From Bradyrhizobium quebecense (GTDB lineage: Bacteria; Pseudomonadota; Alphaproteobacteria; Rhizobiales; Xanthobacteraceae), in assembly GCF_013373795.3 (NCBI RefSeq), contig NZ_CP088022.1, forward strand, positions 8,676,743 through 8,740,742: 64,000 bases of DNA, written 5' to 3'. Below are positions 47,716-56,200 of the stretch, in pieces (the stretch's first letter is position 1; every line of letters starts with the position of its first letter). The notes beneath the pieces were generated by a model. It saw only the letters and a program-made list of their open reading frames with translations, had not been told where the DNA came from and did no database searches. Position numbers and translations under genes: made by a program.

Positions 47716-48453
47716 TCATGCGGCCGTCACCATCGTTTGCGCGCCGAAGTAAGCCTCGTCGGGCGTGCGTTCGTCAAGGCTCGAGTGAGGACGTCCTCGA
47801 TTGTAGAACGCCAGATATTTGGAAATCGATGCTCGCGCCTCGAGCACGCTGTCGTAAGCACGCAGATAGACTTCAGCACGCAGATAGACTTCCTCGTATT
47901 TGACAGTGCGCCACAGCCGCTCGACGAACACGTTGTCGCGCCAGGCACCCTTGCCGTCCATGCTGATGGCGATGTTCGCGTCCAGCAGCACGCCGGTGAA
48001 GTCGAGGCTGGTGAACTGGCTACCCTGATCCGTGTTGAAGAAGATCTCGGGCCTGCCGTGCTTCGCCAACGCCTCCTGGAGCGCTTCGACGCAGAATATC
48101 GTCTCCATCGTGATCGATACGCGATGGACCAATACCCTTCGGCTGAACACATCGACGACCGCGGCGAGGTAAACGAATCCACGTCGCATCGGAATGTAGC
48201 TGATGTCCATTGCCCAGACCTGGTTCGGCCGCTCGATCTTCAATCCGCGCAATAGGTACGGGTAGATCTTCTGGCCCGGTGCGGGCTTGCTCGTGTTCGG
48301 ACGGCGATAGATCGCCTCGATCCCCATGCGCTTCATCAGCGTCGCGACGTGGCGGCGGCCAACCTGCATGCCCTCACGCTGCAACAGCGATCGCAGCATG
48401 CGCCCCCCTGCGAAGGGATAATCGAGGTGCAGCTCATCGAGCCGGCGCATCAA
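47716..48453 (-). CDS. IS3 orfB, integrase part, copy 2
   Basis: A continuous 245-residue frame: RRLDELHLDYPFAGGRMLRS (HTH_21), WAMDISYIPMRRGFVYLAAV (first Asp), NTDQGSQFTSLDF (second Asp) and RDNVFVERLWRTVKYEEVYL (Glu). The internal TGA of copy 1 is absent, so the whole catalytic core is open. A six-residue duplication (EVYLRA twice) follows the Glu motif. The first about 40 codons of orfB and the end of orfA (48574-48874) are out of frame, as in copy 1, so a complete transposase is still not made. Confidence 0.85.
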   Translation of the reverse strand: MMRRLDELHLDYPFAGGRMLRSLLQREGMQVGRRHVATLMKRMGIEAIYRRPNTSKPAPGQKIYPYLLRGLKIERPNQVWAMDISYIPMRRGFVYLAAVVDVFSRRVLVHRVSITMETIFCVEALQEALAKHGRPEIFFNTDQGSQFTSLDFTGVLLDANIAISMDGKGAWRDNVFVERLWRTVKYEEVYLRAEVYLRAYDSVLEARASISKYLAFYNRGRPHSSLDERTPDEAYFGAQTMVTAA

Positions 48454-48573
48454 GACAAGTCCTCGGCCGAAACCGGCCGAGGTTCATAGTAAACCGTACT
48501 GCGGGCAAGGTTCAGGACCTTCGCCTGGCGCACGACAGACAGATCATGGTCGCGGTCGATCATCGCTTTGCGC

Positions 48574-48874
48574 TCAGCAGGGCCGCCTTGGTGAGCGCGC
48601 CGGACAAAAAATCGTTCTCCAACGCAAGCTCGCCGATCTTGCCATGTAACGCTTCAAATCGACCGGCGCCTCGGCCGGTCCGTTGTCCTGCCCAAACACT
48701 CCGGCGGCGCCTTCCAGGAGTTGGGACTTGCAGGTCGTGATCTGGTTCGGATGGACATCAAACAGTTGCGCCAGCTCGGCCAATGTCTTCTCCCCCTTCA
48801 CGGCCGCCAAAGCCACCTTTGCCTTGAATGCCGGAGAATGCGTCCGGCGACTCCTCTTCGTCATCTTCGCTCCT
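48574..48874 (-). pseudogene. IS3 orfA, frameshifted, copy 2
   Basis: Same as orfA of copy 1: TKRSRRTHSPAFKAKVALAA, FDVHPNQITTCKSQLLEGAA, then frame lost at VDLKRYMARS, while ALHGKIGELALENDFLSG lies in another frame. The lesion is identical in both copies, so it predates their duplication. Confidence 0.8.
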
Positions 48875-49147
48875 GTTTCGCGGCAAGAAGCCGCGCCGCT
48901 CTCAGGCAGAAAATCCACTCAAGCTACTGTCCGAATTTGCGGAGCCAGCTCTCTGCGTGTGTGTCGCTCTCGCAACGTCACACTTGTCCGCTTGAGTGCA
49001 ACCTGCCTAAGGCAGGAGACCAGAAACGTCCCGATTACGTCCGTGGTGCTCTTAGCCGTCGCGGGTTTATGCAGCGCAGTTAGGAGACGTTACGCATGTT
49101 AACGAGCGATGACATTTATGGAAGTCAGCGCTCGCTGACATTTTCAA

Positions 49148-49190
49148 TTGTCGTCGAACGCGGACATATGGTAATGTAAGCGAACGACAA
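49148..49190. promoter_or_regulatory. Candidate HipB operator
   Basis: TTGTCGT (49148-49154) and its inverse ACGACAA (49184-49190) flank a 29-base spacer just before hipB (ATG 49205). HipB-type repressors bind inverted repeats in their own promoter, so this is a likely autoregulation site. Confidence 0.45.
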
Positions 49191-49204
49191 CGTTTTGAAT
49201 TGCC

Positions 49205-49492
49205 ATGCTCATACGCACATCGGCCGATCTCGGGGCCATCATTCGGGATACCCGCAAACGGCACAAGCTTGATCAGTCCAGCCTCGCCAAGCGCATTGGC
49301 GTCAGCCGTCAGTGGGTCATCGAGATCGAGCGCGGCCACGCGCGCGCCGAACTCGGCCTCGTACTCCGCGCTCTTGACGCTCTCGGCATCCATCTAGACG
49401 CAGGCAGCGAACAACCACATGGCCGCGGTTCAGAAAAGTCAGCCGTCGATATCAATGCAATCGTGTCAAAAGCCAAAAGAAGCAGGCCATGA
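49205..49492 (+). CDS. hipB: HipB-type antitoxin
   Basis: A 95-residue HTH_3 (Cro/CI) protein: DLGAIIRDTRKRHKLDQSSL then AKRIGVSRQWVIEIERGHAR, with a typical recognition helix, and ALGIHLDAGSEQ near the end. It neutralises HipA and represses the operon. It overlaps hipA by ATGA at 49489-49492, so the two are translated together. Intact. It lies right after IS3 copy 2. Confidence 0.9.
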   Translation: MLIRTSADLGAIIRDTRKRHKLDQSSLAKRIGVSRQWVIEIERGHARAELGLVLRALDALGIHLDAGSEQPHGRGSEKSAVDINAIVSKAKRSRP

Positions 49493-50769
49493 CCAGCGAA
49501 CTCGTCGCGCTCCTGGACGGCAGGGAAGTCGGCCGCGTGCACAACGACGCTCGTGGCCGCCTCACCTTCGTCTATGACAGCGATTGGCGTCAAACGAGGG
49601 GCGCGTACCCCATTTCGCTCTCCATGCCACTCGCGGCCGAGGAACACGGTCCCGCCGCTGTTCAGGCCTTTCTATGGGGCCTGCTCCCGGACAATGAGCG
49701 CGTTCTCGATCGTTGGGCGAAGAAGTTTCAGGTCTCGGCTCGCAACGTCTTTGCCCTGATTTCCCACGTCGGCGAAGATTGCGCCGGCGCCATTCAATTC
49801 GTCACGCGCGATCGTTTGGAGGAATTGCGAAGCGGTACGAATGACAAGGTTGAGTGGCTTGACGAAACCGCCGTCGCAAAACGTCTGCAAGCATTGAGAG
49901 AAGATCATGCCGCGTGGCGGTTGCCGCGTGACACGGGGCAATTCAGTCTTGCCGGCGCCCAGCCGAAAACCGCGCTGCTTCTGCAAAAGGCGCGATGGGG
50001 GATACCGTCTGGAGGCATTCCGACAACCCATATCCTTAAGCCGCCGACCGGCCATTTCGATGGCCATGCCGAGAACGAGCACATCTGCCTCAATCTCGCG
50101 CGCAATCTCGGCTTGCCCGTCGCCGGAACCAAAGTCGTGCGGTTTGAGAAAGAGATCGCCATTGTCGTCGAACGCTACGATCGGCAGTTCAGTGGCAATG
50201 ACGTCATTCGCGTCCATCAAGAGGACGCGTGCCAGGCACGCGGCATCATGCCAACCAAGAAATATCAAAGCGAGGGCGGCCCGTCCGCTGCGGATATTAT
50301 CGAACTTTTACGCACCTACTCCACCGACAGTGTTGATGATCTCGATACATTCATCGATGCCCTCGGCTTAAATTGGCTCATCGGAGGCACCGATGCACAC
50401 GCTAAGAACTACTCACTACTCCTAGCCAGCGGCCCCACGGTGCGACTTGCGCCACTCTACGATGTTGCCAGCATCCTTCCCTACGACGATGTCGACTTGC
50501 AGAAGATGAAGCTCGCTATGAAGGTCGGCGGGGAATACAGGCTAGCCCAGATAGGTGCGCGCGAATGGCAGAAATTCGCCCGCGAGACCCGTTTCGATGC
50601 GGAAAAAGTGATTGCTGGATTGAACTCGCTGGCCGAACTGCTCCCCGACAACGTGAGCGACGTGTGCGCTGCCGCGCAAGCGGAAGGGCTAGATAACGTC
50701 ATTATCGAGCGCCTTTCCGCCAAGTTGATCGAGCGAGCCAAAGAATGCCAACGCCTTCTGAAAAGGTGA
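49489..50769 (+). CDS. hipA: HipA-type serine/threonine kinase toxin
   Basis: A 426-residue kinase of the HipA family. In E. coli HipA phosphorylates glutamyl-tRNA synthetase and causes persistence. The N-terminal Couple_hipA part (LVALLDGREVGRVHND, PISLSMPLA) precedes the P-loop-like autophosphorylation segment QFSLAGAQPKTALL. The kinase core follows: HILKPPTGHFDGHAENEHIC, VVERYDRQ, catalytic GGTDAHAKNYSLLL and metal-binding LAPLYDVAS. All key residues are present. The TGA stop (50767-50769) is the first three bases of an IS3 end, so the original last codons may have been replaced. Confidence 0.92.
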   Translation: MTSELVALLDGREVGRVHNDARGRLTFVYDSDWRQTRGAYPISLSMPLAAEEHGPAAVQAFLWGLLPDNERVLDRWAKKFQVSARNVFALISHVGEDCAGAIQFVTRDRLEELRSGTNDKVEWLDETAVAKRLQALREDHAAWRLPRDTGQFSLAGAQPKTALLLQKARWGIPSGGIPTTHILKPPTGHFDGHAENEHICLNLARNLGLPVAGTKVVRFEKEIAIVVERYDRQFSGNDVIRVHQEDACQARGIMPTKKYQSEGGPSAADIIELLRTYSTDSVDDLDTFIDALGLNWLIGGTDAHAKNYSLLLASGPTVRLAPLYDVASILPYDDVDLQKMKLAMKVGGEYRLAQIGAREWQKFARETRFDAEKVIAGLNSLAELLPDNVSDVCAAAQAEGLDNVIIERLSAKLIERAKECQRLLKR

Positions 50770-50888
50770 AATGGACCCGCGGAGCGGGGCCGCTTGAGCC
50801 GGTTTGTTAGTTGGAAACTGACCGCTCCTGATTACTTCCTATCACGCTGCCAGAGACACTGTCTGCTGCTGTTGCTGTGGGCATGTGG

Positions 50889-51759
50889 TCAACGCGTCAG
50901 CGTTGTCCACCATTCCACAGCCTTCGCGGCCTGCATCCGTTCGCGCCAGACCGCCATCGGCGTGCGATAGCCGAGCGCCTGATGAAGGCGACGATCGTTG
51001 TAGAAGGAGATCCAGCTCGCGATCCCTGCCTTGGCCTCGCGGCCGTCGGCATAGCCCTTGAGATAGATGTCCTCATGCTTGAGCGACCGCCACAGCCGCT
51101 CGATGAAGACGTTGTCCATCCAACGACCGCGGCCATCCATGGAGATCTTGATCCCTGCGCCCGCCAACGCGCCGGTGAAGGCCGCGCTGGTGAACTGGCT
51201 GCCTTGGTCGGTATTGAAAATCTCCGGCCTGCCGTACTTCGCCAGCGCCTCCTCCAGAGCCGCCACGCAGAACGAGACGTCGATCGTGTTCGATAATCGC
51301 CACGCCAGAACCGCACGGCTCGCCCAGTCGATGATGGCGACGAGATAAAGAAAAGCCACGGCCGATGGGCAGATACGTGATGTCGGCGGCCCACACCTGG
51401 TTCGGCCGGTCGATCGTCATGTTGCGCAGCAGATAAGGATAGATCTTGTGGCCCGGCGCCGGCTTCGTCGTGTTCGGCTTCGGTCCCAGCGCCGCGATGC
51501 CCATCTTGCGCATCAACCGCTGCACGCGCTTGCGATTGACCTGAAGCCCCTCAGCCTTCAGCATTGCGGTCATTCGCCGCGAGCCCAGGAACGGCCAGGC
51601 GATGAAGAGCTCGTCGATCCGCCGCATCAGGGCAAGGTCGTTGTCGTTGGCCGGCCGGTAGACCCCGGAGCGCGCGATGCCAAGCAACAGGCATTGCCAA
51701 CGGATCGACAGCGCCTTGTCCGCGCGATCGAGCATTCCTCGACGGTCCGGCGTGCTCAT
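50889..51759 (-). pseudogene. IS3 orfB, one frameshift
   Basis: The first frame starts [20 protein letters not shown] and runs through RIDELFIAWPFLGSRRMTAM to WAADITYLPIGRGF. There one base shift (about 51355) moves the frame to AFLYLVAIIDWASRAVLAWR, FNTDQGSQFTSAAF and RWMDNVFIERLWRSLKHEDI. All DDE residues exist, split between two frames. Confidence 0.88.
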
Positions 51760-52049
51760 CTTCCGGACCTCCGCGCTAAAAAATCGCGCTCGACCGTCAG
51801 TTGTCCAATCTTGGCGTGCAGCTTCTCGATCTTGCGTTCGCGCGTTTCCTCGCTCTCGCGCCCGACACCCGCATCAAAGGCCCGCGCCGCATGGTCCAGC
51901 AGTTGCTTCTTCCAGGCATAGATCTGGTTCGGGTGAACCCCATAGCGCTGGGCCAGATCGGCCACCGTCGCCTGCTCCCGCACGGCTTCCAGCGCAATCT
52001 TTGCCTTCAGTGCCGCGTCGATCTTGCGTCTCGTCTTCGTCGTCATCAT
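51756..52049 (-). CDS. IS3 orfA
   Basis: A 97-residue HTH protein ([40 protein letters not shown], then a leucine-zipper part [20 protein letters not shown]). It is a normal orfA of the IS3 family (IS407/IS2-like layout). It overlaps the orfB frame by four bases at 51756-51759. Intact. Confidence 0.88.
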   Translation of the reverse strand: MMTTKTRRKIDAALKAKIALEAVREQATVADLAQRYGVHPNQIYAWKKQLLDHAARAFDAGVGRESEETRERKIEKLHAKIGQLTVERDFLARRSGR

Positions 52050-52264
52050 GCCCTCCGTCTATCAAACGGAGCGGCCCTTTTCCAACTAACCTCTGGTCCC
52101 AAAATCGGGGTCCATTTCACTCGCGCCCCGTTCGCCCAACCCATCCCTCAAGCGCGTTGCAAAGTACCGGTCGTCAGGCGGTGAAAAGCCGAAGGCACCC
52201 GCGCGCCTCGTCAGAGCAGATGTGCGGCCCATCAATCGGACTAAAAAAACGCACTCTCACGAAT

Positions 52265-52830
52265 AGGACGGGTTAGTCCCGGCATCTGCTGGAGCGGGTT
52301 GAGTGTGAATCGTTCTGGCTGGCAAGTCCAGCATTTGCAGATGTGTTCGTAAGGCGTGAGGCCGTTCAGGGTCTTCAAGCGCCGAGCGTAGTTGTAGGCG
52401 GTGATGAAAGGTGAGCTTCGAGCTGATCGTGTCGATCATAGTGGTAGCGTTGGACGGTCGCTTCCTTGATCGTGCGGTTCATGCGCTCGACCTGGCCATT
52501 GGTCCAGGGATGCTTGATCTTGGTCAGCCGATGTTCGATCCCGTTTTCTTGGCATCGCATATCGAACATATGCGTCACGTATATTGCTGTCGGGCCGTCC
52601 GCATAGCGGGGCGGGAAGGTGAACTGGATCCCATTGTAAGTGAGCACTGTTTGGATCTTGTAGAAATAAGCGATCGGATAAGCCTTGAACTTTTTCTTCG
52701 AAGGCTTGCCGCCTTCAACCTCCGGCAATCGGCTGATGCCGTGGCGCTGGAGGCAGCGATGCAGGGTGACCGCGTCAGATGCGGGATGGTCAGCTGCAAA
52801 TTCCGTTTGCTATCCTACCCCAGCTCGTTG
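52265..52830 (-). pseudogene. IS481-family transposase, internal deletion
   Basis: Minus strand: RCLQRHGISRLPEVEGGK-type lead, then KPSKKKFKAYPIAYFYKIQT joined directly to VLTYNGIQFTF. The stretch with the first catalytic Asp (normally after YPIGYFHIDI) is deleted. The end follows: HRLTKIKHPWTNGQVERMNR, TIKEATVQRYHYD, and in another frame YARRLKTLNGLTPYE and CWTCQPERF. Dead copy. Confidence 0.8.
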
Positions 52831-53004
52831 AGCCGGAGTATCGCCGAAACCTCGTCCAGCTCCAGCGTGACCTCCCTCCGCGGATCTTCGAACCGCAGAG
52901 GACCTGAACTGATTCGCTGCATAAACCCCGTTCTGACCGTGTCGCGAGGGGATCAATTCCTCGTCTCGTCAGGGAGCAATTTTCCACGTCGCCCGACAGC
53001 GCTC

Positions 53005-53032
53005 GTCAGGTACTCGACAGCTTCCTCTCATA
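53005..53032 (+). promoter_or_regulatory. tts box of the NopD-type effector gene
   Basis: GTCAGGTACTCGACAGCTTC then CTCTCATA fits the rhizobial tts box at most defined positions (GTCAG, TCGA.AGCT, C.C, final A). It lies 202 bases before the effector ATG in the right orientation, so TtsI control is expected. Confidence 0.8.
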
Positions 53033-53234
53033 GCAAAAATTGTGGGGAAGAACATCCGAGTGTCCGACTGCCTGCGGCGCGGACGGTTCGGACCCACGCT
53101 GGTTTGTTGCTGGATCCAACGTTGAGAGCACATTCTGTGCTGTGGATTTGGTCGCCGCGCTGCCGTCTCGATTGCCCCGCGCACGAGATCCAAACCGAGC
53201 TCTGATGCGCCTATATCTTCGAAAGTGAGAACGG

Positions 53235-56200
53235 ATGGATTTCACCTCAACTAGCCGACTGCAGCAACAATCGAACAGCGCCGCCCAGCAAGAGACTGCA
53301 CCGGTGTCCCCGTCGACAGACGCGGCGGCCTTTGAGCGGCAGCTAAGCGAGATCACCCGTCCAGGTGATCGTGTGCTGATGCAGACCCCCCCCCATCAAG
53401 TCGCCGCATCGCCATCGGAGGCGCAGCCCATCATGCAGGCGAGCGGGCGCGAATGCCCTCCAGCGTCGCAGGGTGAAGGCGGCGGGCCGATGCCAGGCGC
53501 CTCGGCGCTGCAGTCTGGCCAGTCAACAGAGGTTTACATAGGTATCAGCAGGCGTCCTCTTTATTCCCAAGATGCTGACCTTATTTTGGGGCTTGAGGAG
53601 GCCCTCATCAAAGGGGGGGCTGCCGAGCGCACGGCCAAGAACAATGTGAGTAATCTTCTCACTCTCGACCGCTGGCTCTTTGAAAACAAAAAGCAGGCCA
53701 TTGCTGCTCGGCTTAACGACGAGTCGCTGACCAATGATGTCCAGGAGTTCATAAGAAAGGGCGGTACCAAGAAGGTCCGTACAGCACTAGATCATCTCCG
53801 GACCTCGCAGTCGACGGGCGGAATCGTGCCGATCGCAGGCCTCACTGAGTTGAATCCTTATCCCAAGGACGCGGCTCTCATCAAAGAGTGCAAAAACGAA
53901 ACACCAACACATATCGTCCAGAACTATGCAACTGCTCTTCGCAGTTTCAGTGACTACCTGCGTGAAAATAACAAGAAGGGCATTGCTGCTCGGCTTTCCG
54001 ACAAGTCGTTGGATAAAGATGTCGACGGCTATAAGAAAACGCCCGGTCGAGACCCGAAGATCGGGGCCGCTCTAACTTATCTCCGAGGCTCGCGAGCGGG
54101 CGCCCGAGCGATGGAACTCGTGCGCGTTATCTCACCCGTTCCTGATTCTGAAGACGCGGTCCTCATGGAGCCGACGCGAGTCAGGGACGCCGCCGCGCCG
54201 CGCAGCGCGTGGGAGAGATCTGGCAGCTGGCCAGAGGTCCTCCCCGTGGAAGGTCACGATCAAGATTTGCCTTTGGGGATGATGGACGAAACCCGCCCGT
54301 CGTCGCCTCCCGGACCAACCGCGCAAGTCGGTGCATCGCCATCGGAGGCGCAGCCCATTATGCAGGCGAGCGGGCACGAATACCCTCCAGCGTTGCGGGG
54401 TGGAGACGGCGGGCCGATGCCAGGCACCTCGGCGCTGCAGCCGGGCAAGTCACCTGGGGTTTTGGTAGGTCGCAGCAAGCGCCCTCTTTATCTCGAAGAT
54501 AAGCCCCTTATTTTGGGGCTTAGCAAGGCACTCACCGGGGTCGCCGAGCGCACCGCCCAGGACAATGTAGGTCATCTTCTCAGATTGGGCCGCTGGCTCT
54601 TTGAAAACAAAAAGCAGGCCATTGCTGCTCGGCTTAACGACGAGTCGCTGACCAACGACGTTCGGGAGTCGATAGGAAAGGGTGATCCCAAGAGAGTCCG
54701 TAAGGCACTAGATCATCTCCGGACCTCGCTGTCGACGGGCGGAATCGTCCCGATCGGAGGCCGCGCTAAGCTGAATCCGCACCCCGGGGACGAGGCCCTC
54801 ATCAAAGAGTACAAAAACGAAGCAACGACAGGTACCGGCATTACCTATACGGTTGCTCTTGGCAGTTTCAGTGACTACCTGCGCGAAAACAACAAGCCGG
54901 GCATTGCTGGTCGGCTTCCCAGCACGTCGTTGGATGGAGATGTCGAGGACTATAAGAAGGACGCCGGTGGTTACCGCATCATCAGTGCCGCACTGGCCCA
55001 TCTCCGAAAATCGTCGGCCGGCGCTAAGGCGATGGAGCTCGAGCGCCATATTTCTCATCCTGATCCCGAAGACGCGGCCCTGATGGAGCCGAGGCGGGTC
55101 GGCGACGCCGCTGCGGAGCACAGCGCGTCGCAGGAAGCTGGCAGTTGGCCAGAGGAGCTTCCTGCGGAAGCCCACGATCAGGATTTGCTTTGGGGGCTGA
55201 TGGACGAACCCGGCCCGTCGTCCTCGGCGCTGCAGCTGGCTCGATCAACTGGGGTTCGCAGGAAGCAGCCTCTTTATTCCGAGGACGCTCGCCTTATTTC
55301 GGAGCTTGAGAAGGCCCTCATCAAGGGCGGGGCTACCGAAATCACCGCCAAGGCCAATGTGTGGCCCCTTCGCAGCTTTGGCCGCTGGCTTGTCGCAAAT
55401 AAAAGAAAGTCCATTGCTGCTCGGCTCGACGACAAGTCGCTGACCGATGATGCTGAGTTCTTTGGAAAGGGTAATCCCACGAGACTCCTTACGGCAATTG
55501 GTCATCTCCGGACCTCGCAGTCGACGGGCGGGATCGTGCCGATCGCAGGCCGCGCTAAGCTGAATCCTTATCCCCAGGACGTGGCTCTCATCAAAGAGTA
55601 CAAAAACAAAGCTGCGACAGGTACCGTACGTACCTATGCAGTTGTTCTTAACAGTTTCAGTGACTACCTGCGTGAAAATAACAAGAAGGGCATTGCTGCT
55701 CGGCTTTCCGGCAAGGCGTTGGATGGAGATGTCGAGGATTATAAGGACGCTGGTGGTAATCGGAAGATCGGTGCCGCACTGGCCCATCTCCGAAAATCGC
55801 CGGCCGGTAAGGCGATGGAGCTCGATCGCCATATTTCCCCCATTCCTGATCCCGAAGACGCGGCTCTGATGGAGTCGAGGCGGGTCGGCGACGCCGCTGC
55901 GCGGCACAGCGCGTCGCAGCAAGCTTTCAGCAGGCGAGAGGAGCTTCCTGCGGAAGGCTACGATCAGGATTTGGTTTTGGGGCTGATGGACGCCCCCGGC
56001 CCGTCGTCGTCTCTTGAGCCAGCCGCGTGCCATGACCAGGCACCGGATCCCGGAGAGTCCGACCGCCAGCAGTTCCCGGACGAGCCGATCGGTGCACTTG
56101 CCAAGAGCAACCTCCTGCCAAGCGAGGAGGTCGTCATCAACGATGAGCATGACACAGCTGAATTGAGGCCAGCGAAGAGGCCGAGGACCCTAGACAATCT

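Larger units (their letters stand above)
47569..48952 (-). mobile_element. IS3-family element, copy 2 (1384 bp)
   Basis: Inverted copy of 26786-28151, with the same ends (CCAGCTCT at 48945-48952, AGAGCTGG at 47569). It differs by one 18-bp tandem duplication near 47870 and a few substitutions. No clear target duplication flanks it. Confidence 0.88.
50767..52119 (-). mobile_element. IS3-family element (1353 bp)
   Basis: Terminal inverted repeats TGAAATGGACCC (50767) and its complement GGGTCCATTTCA (ending 52119) flank orfA and a frameshifted orfB. A terminal scrap of the same IS is at 45778-45838. Part of a relative's orfB is at 36838. Confidence 0.85.

Noticed and set aside
53556-56010. Regular repeats considered as CRISPR or TAL-like array
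   Set aside because: They are in-frame coding repeats of about 85 and 200-300 residues without spacers or 34-residue TAL units.
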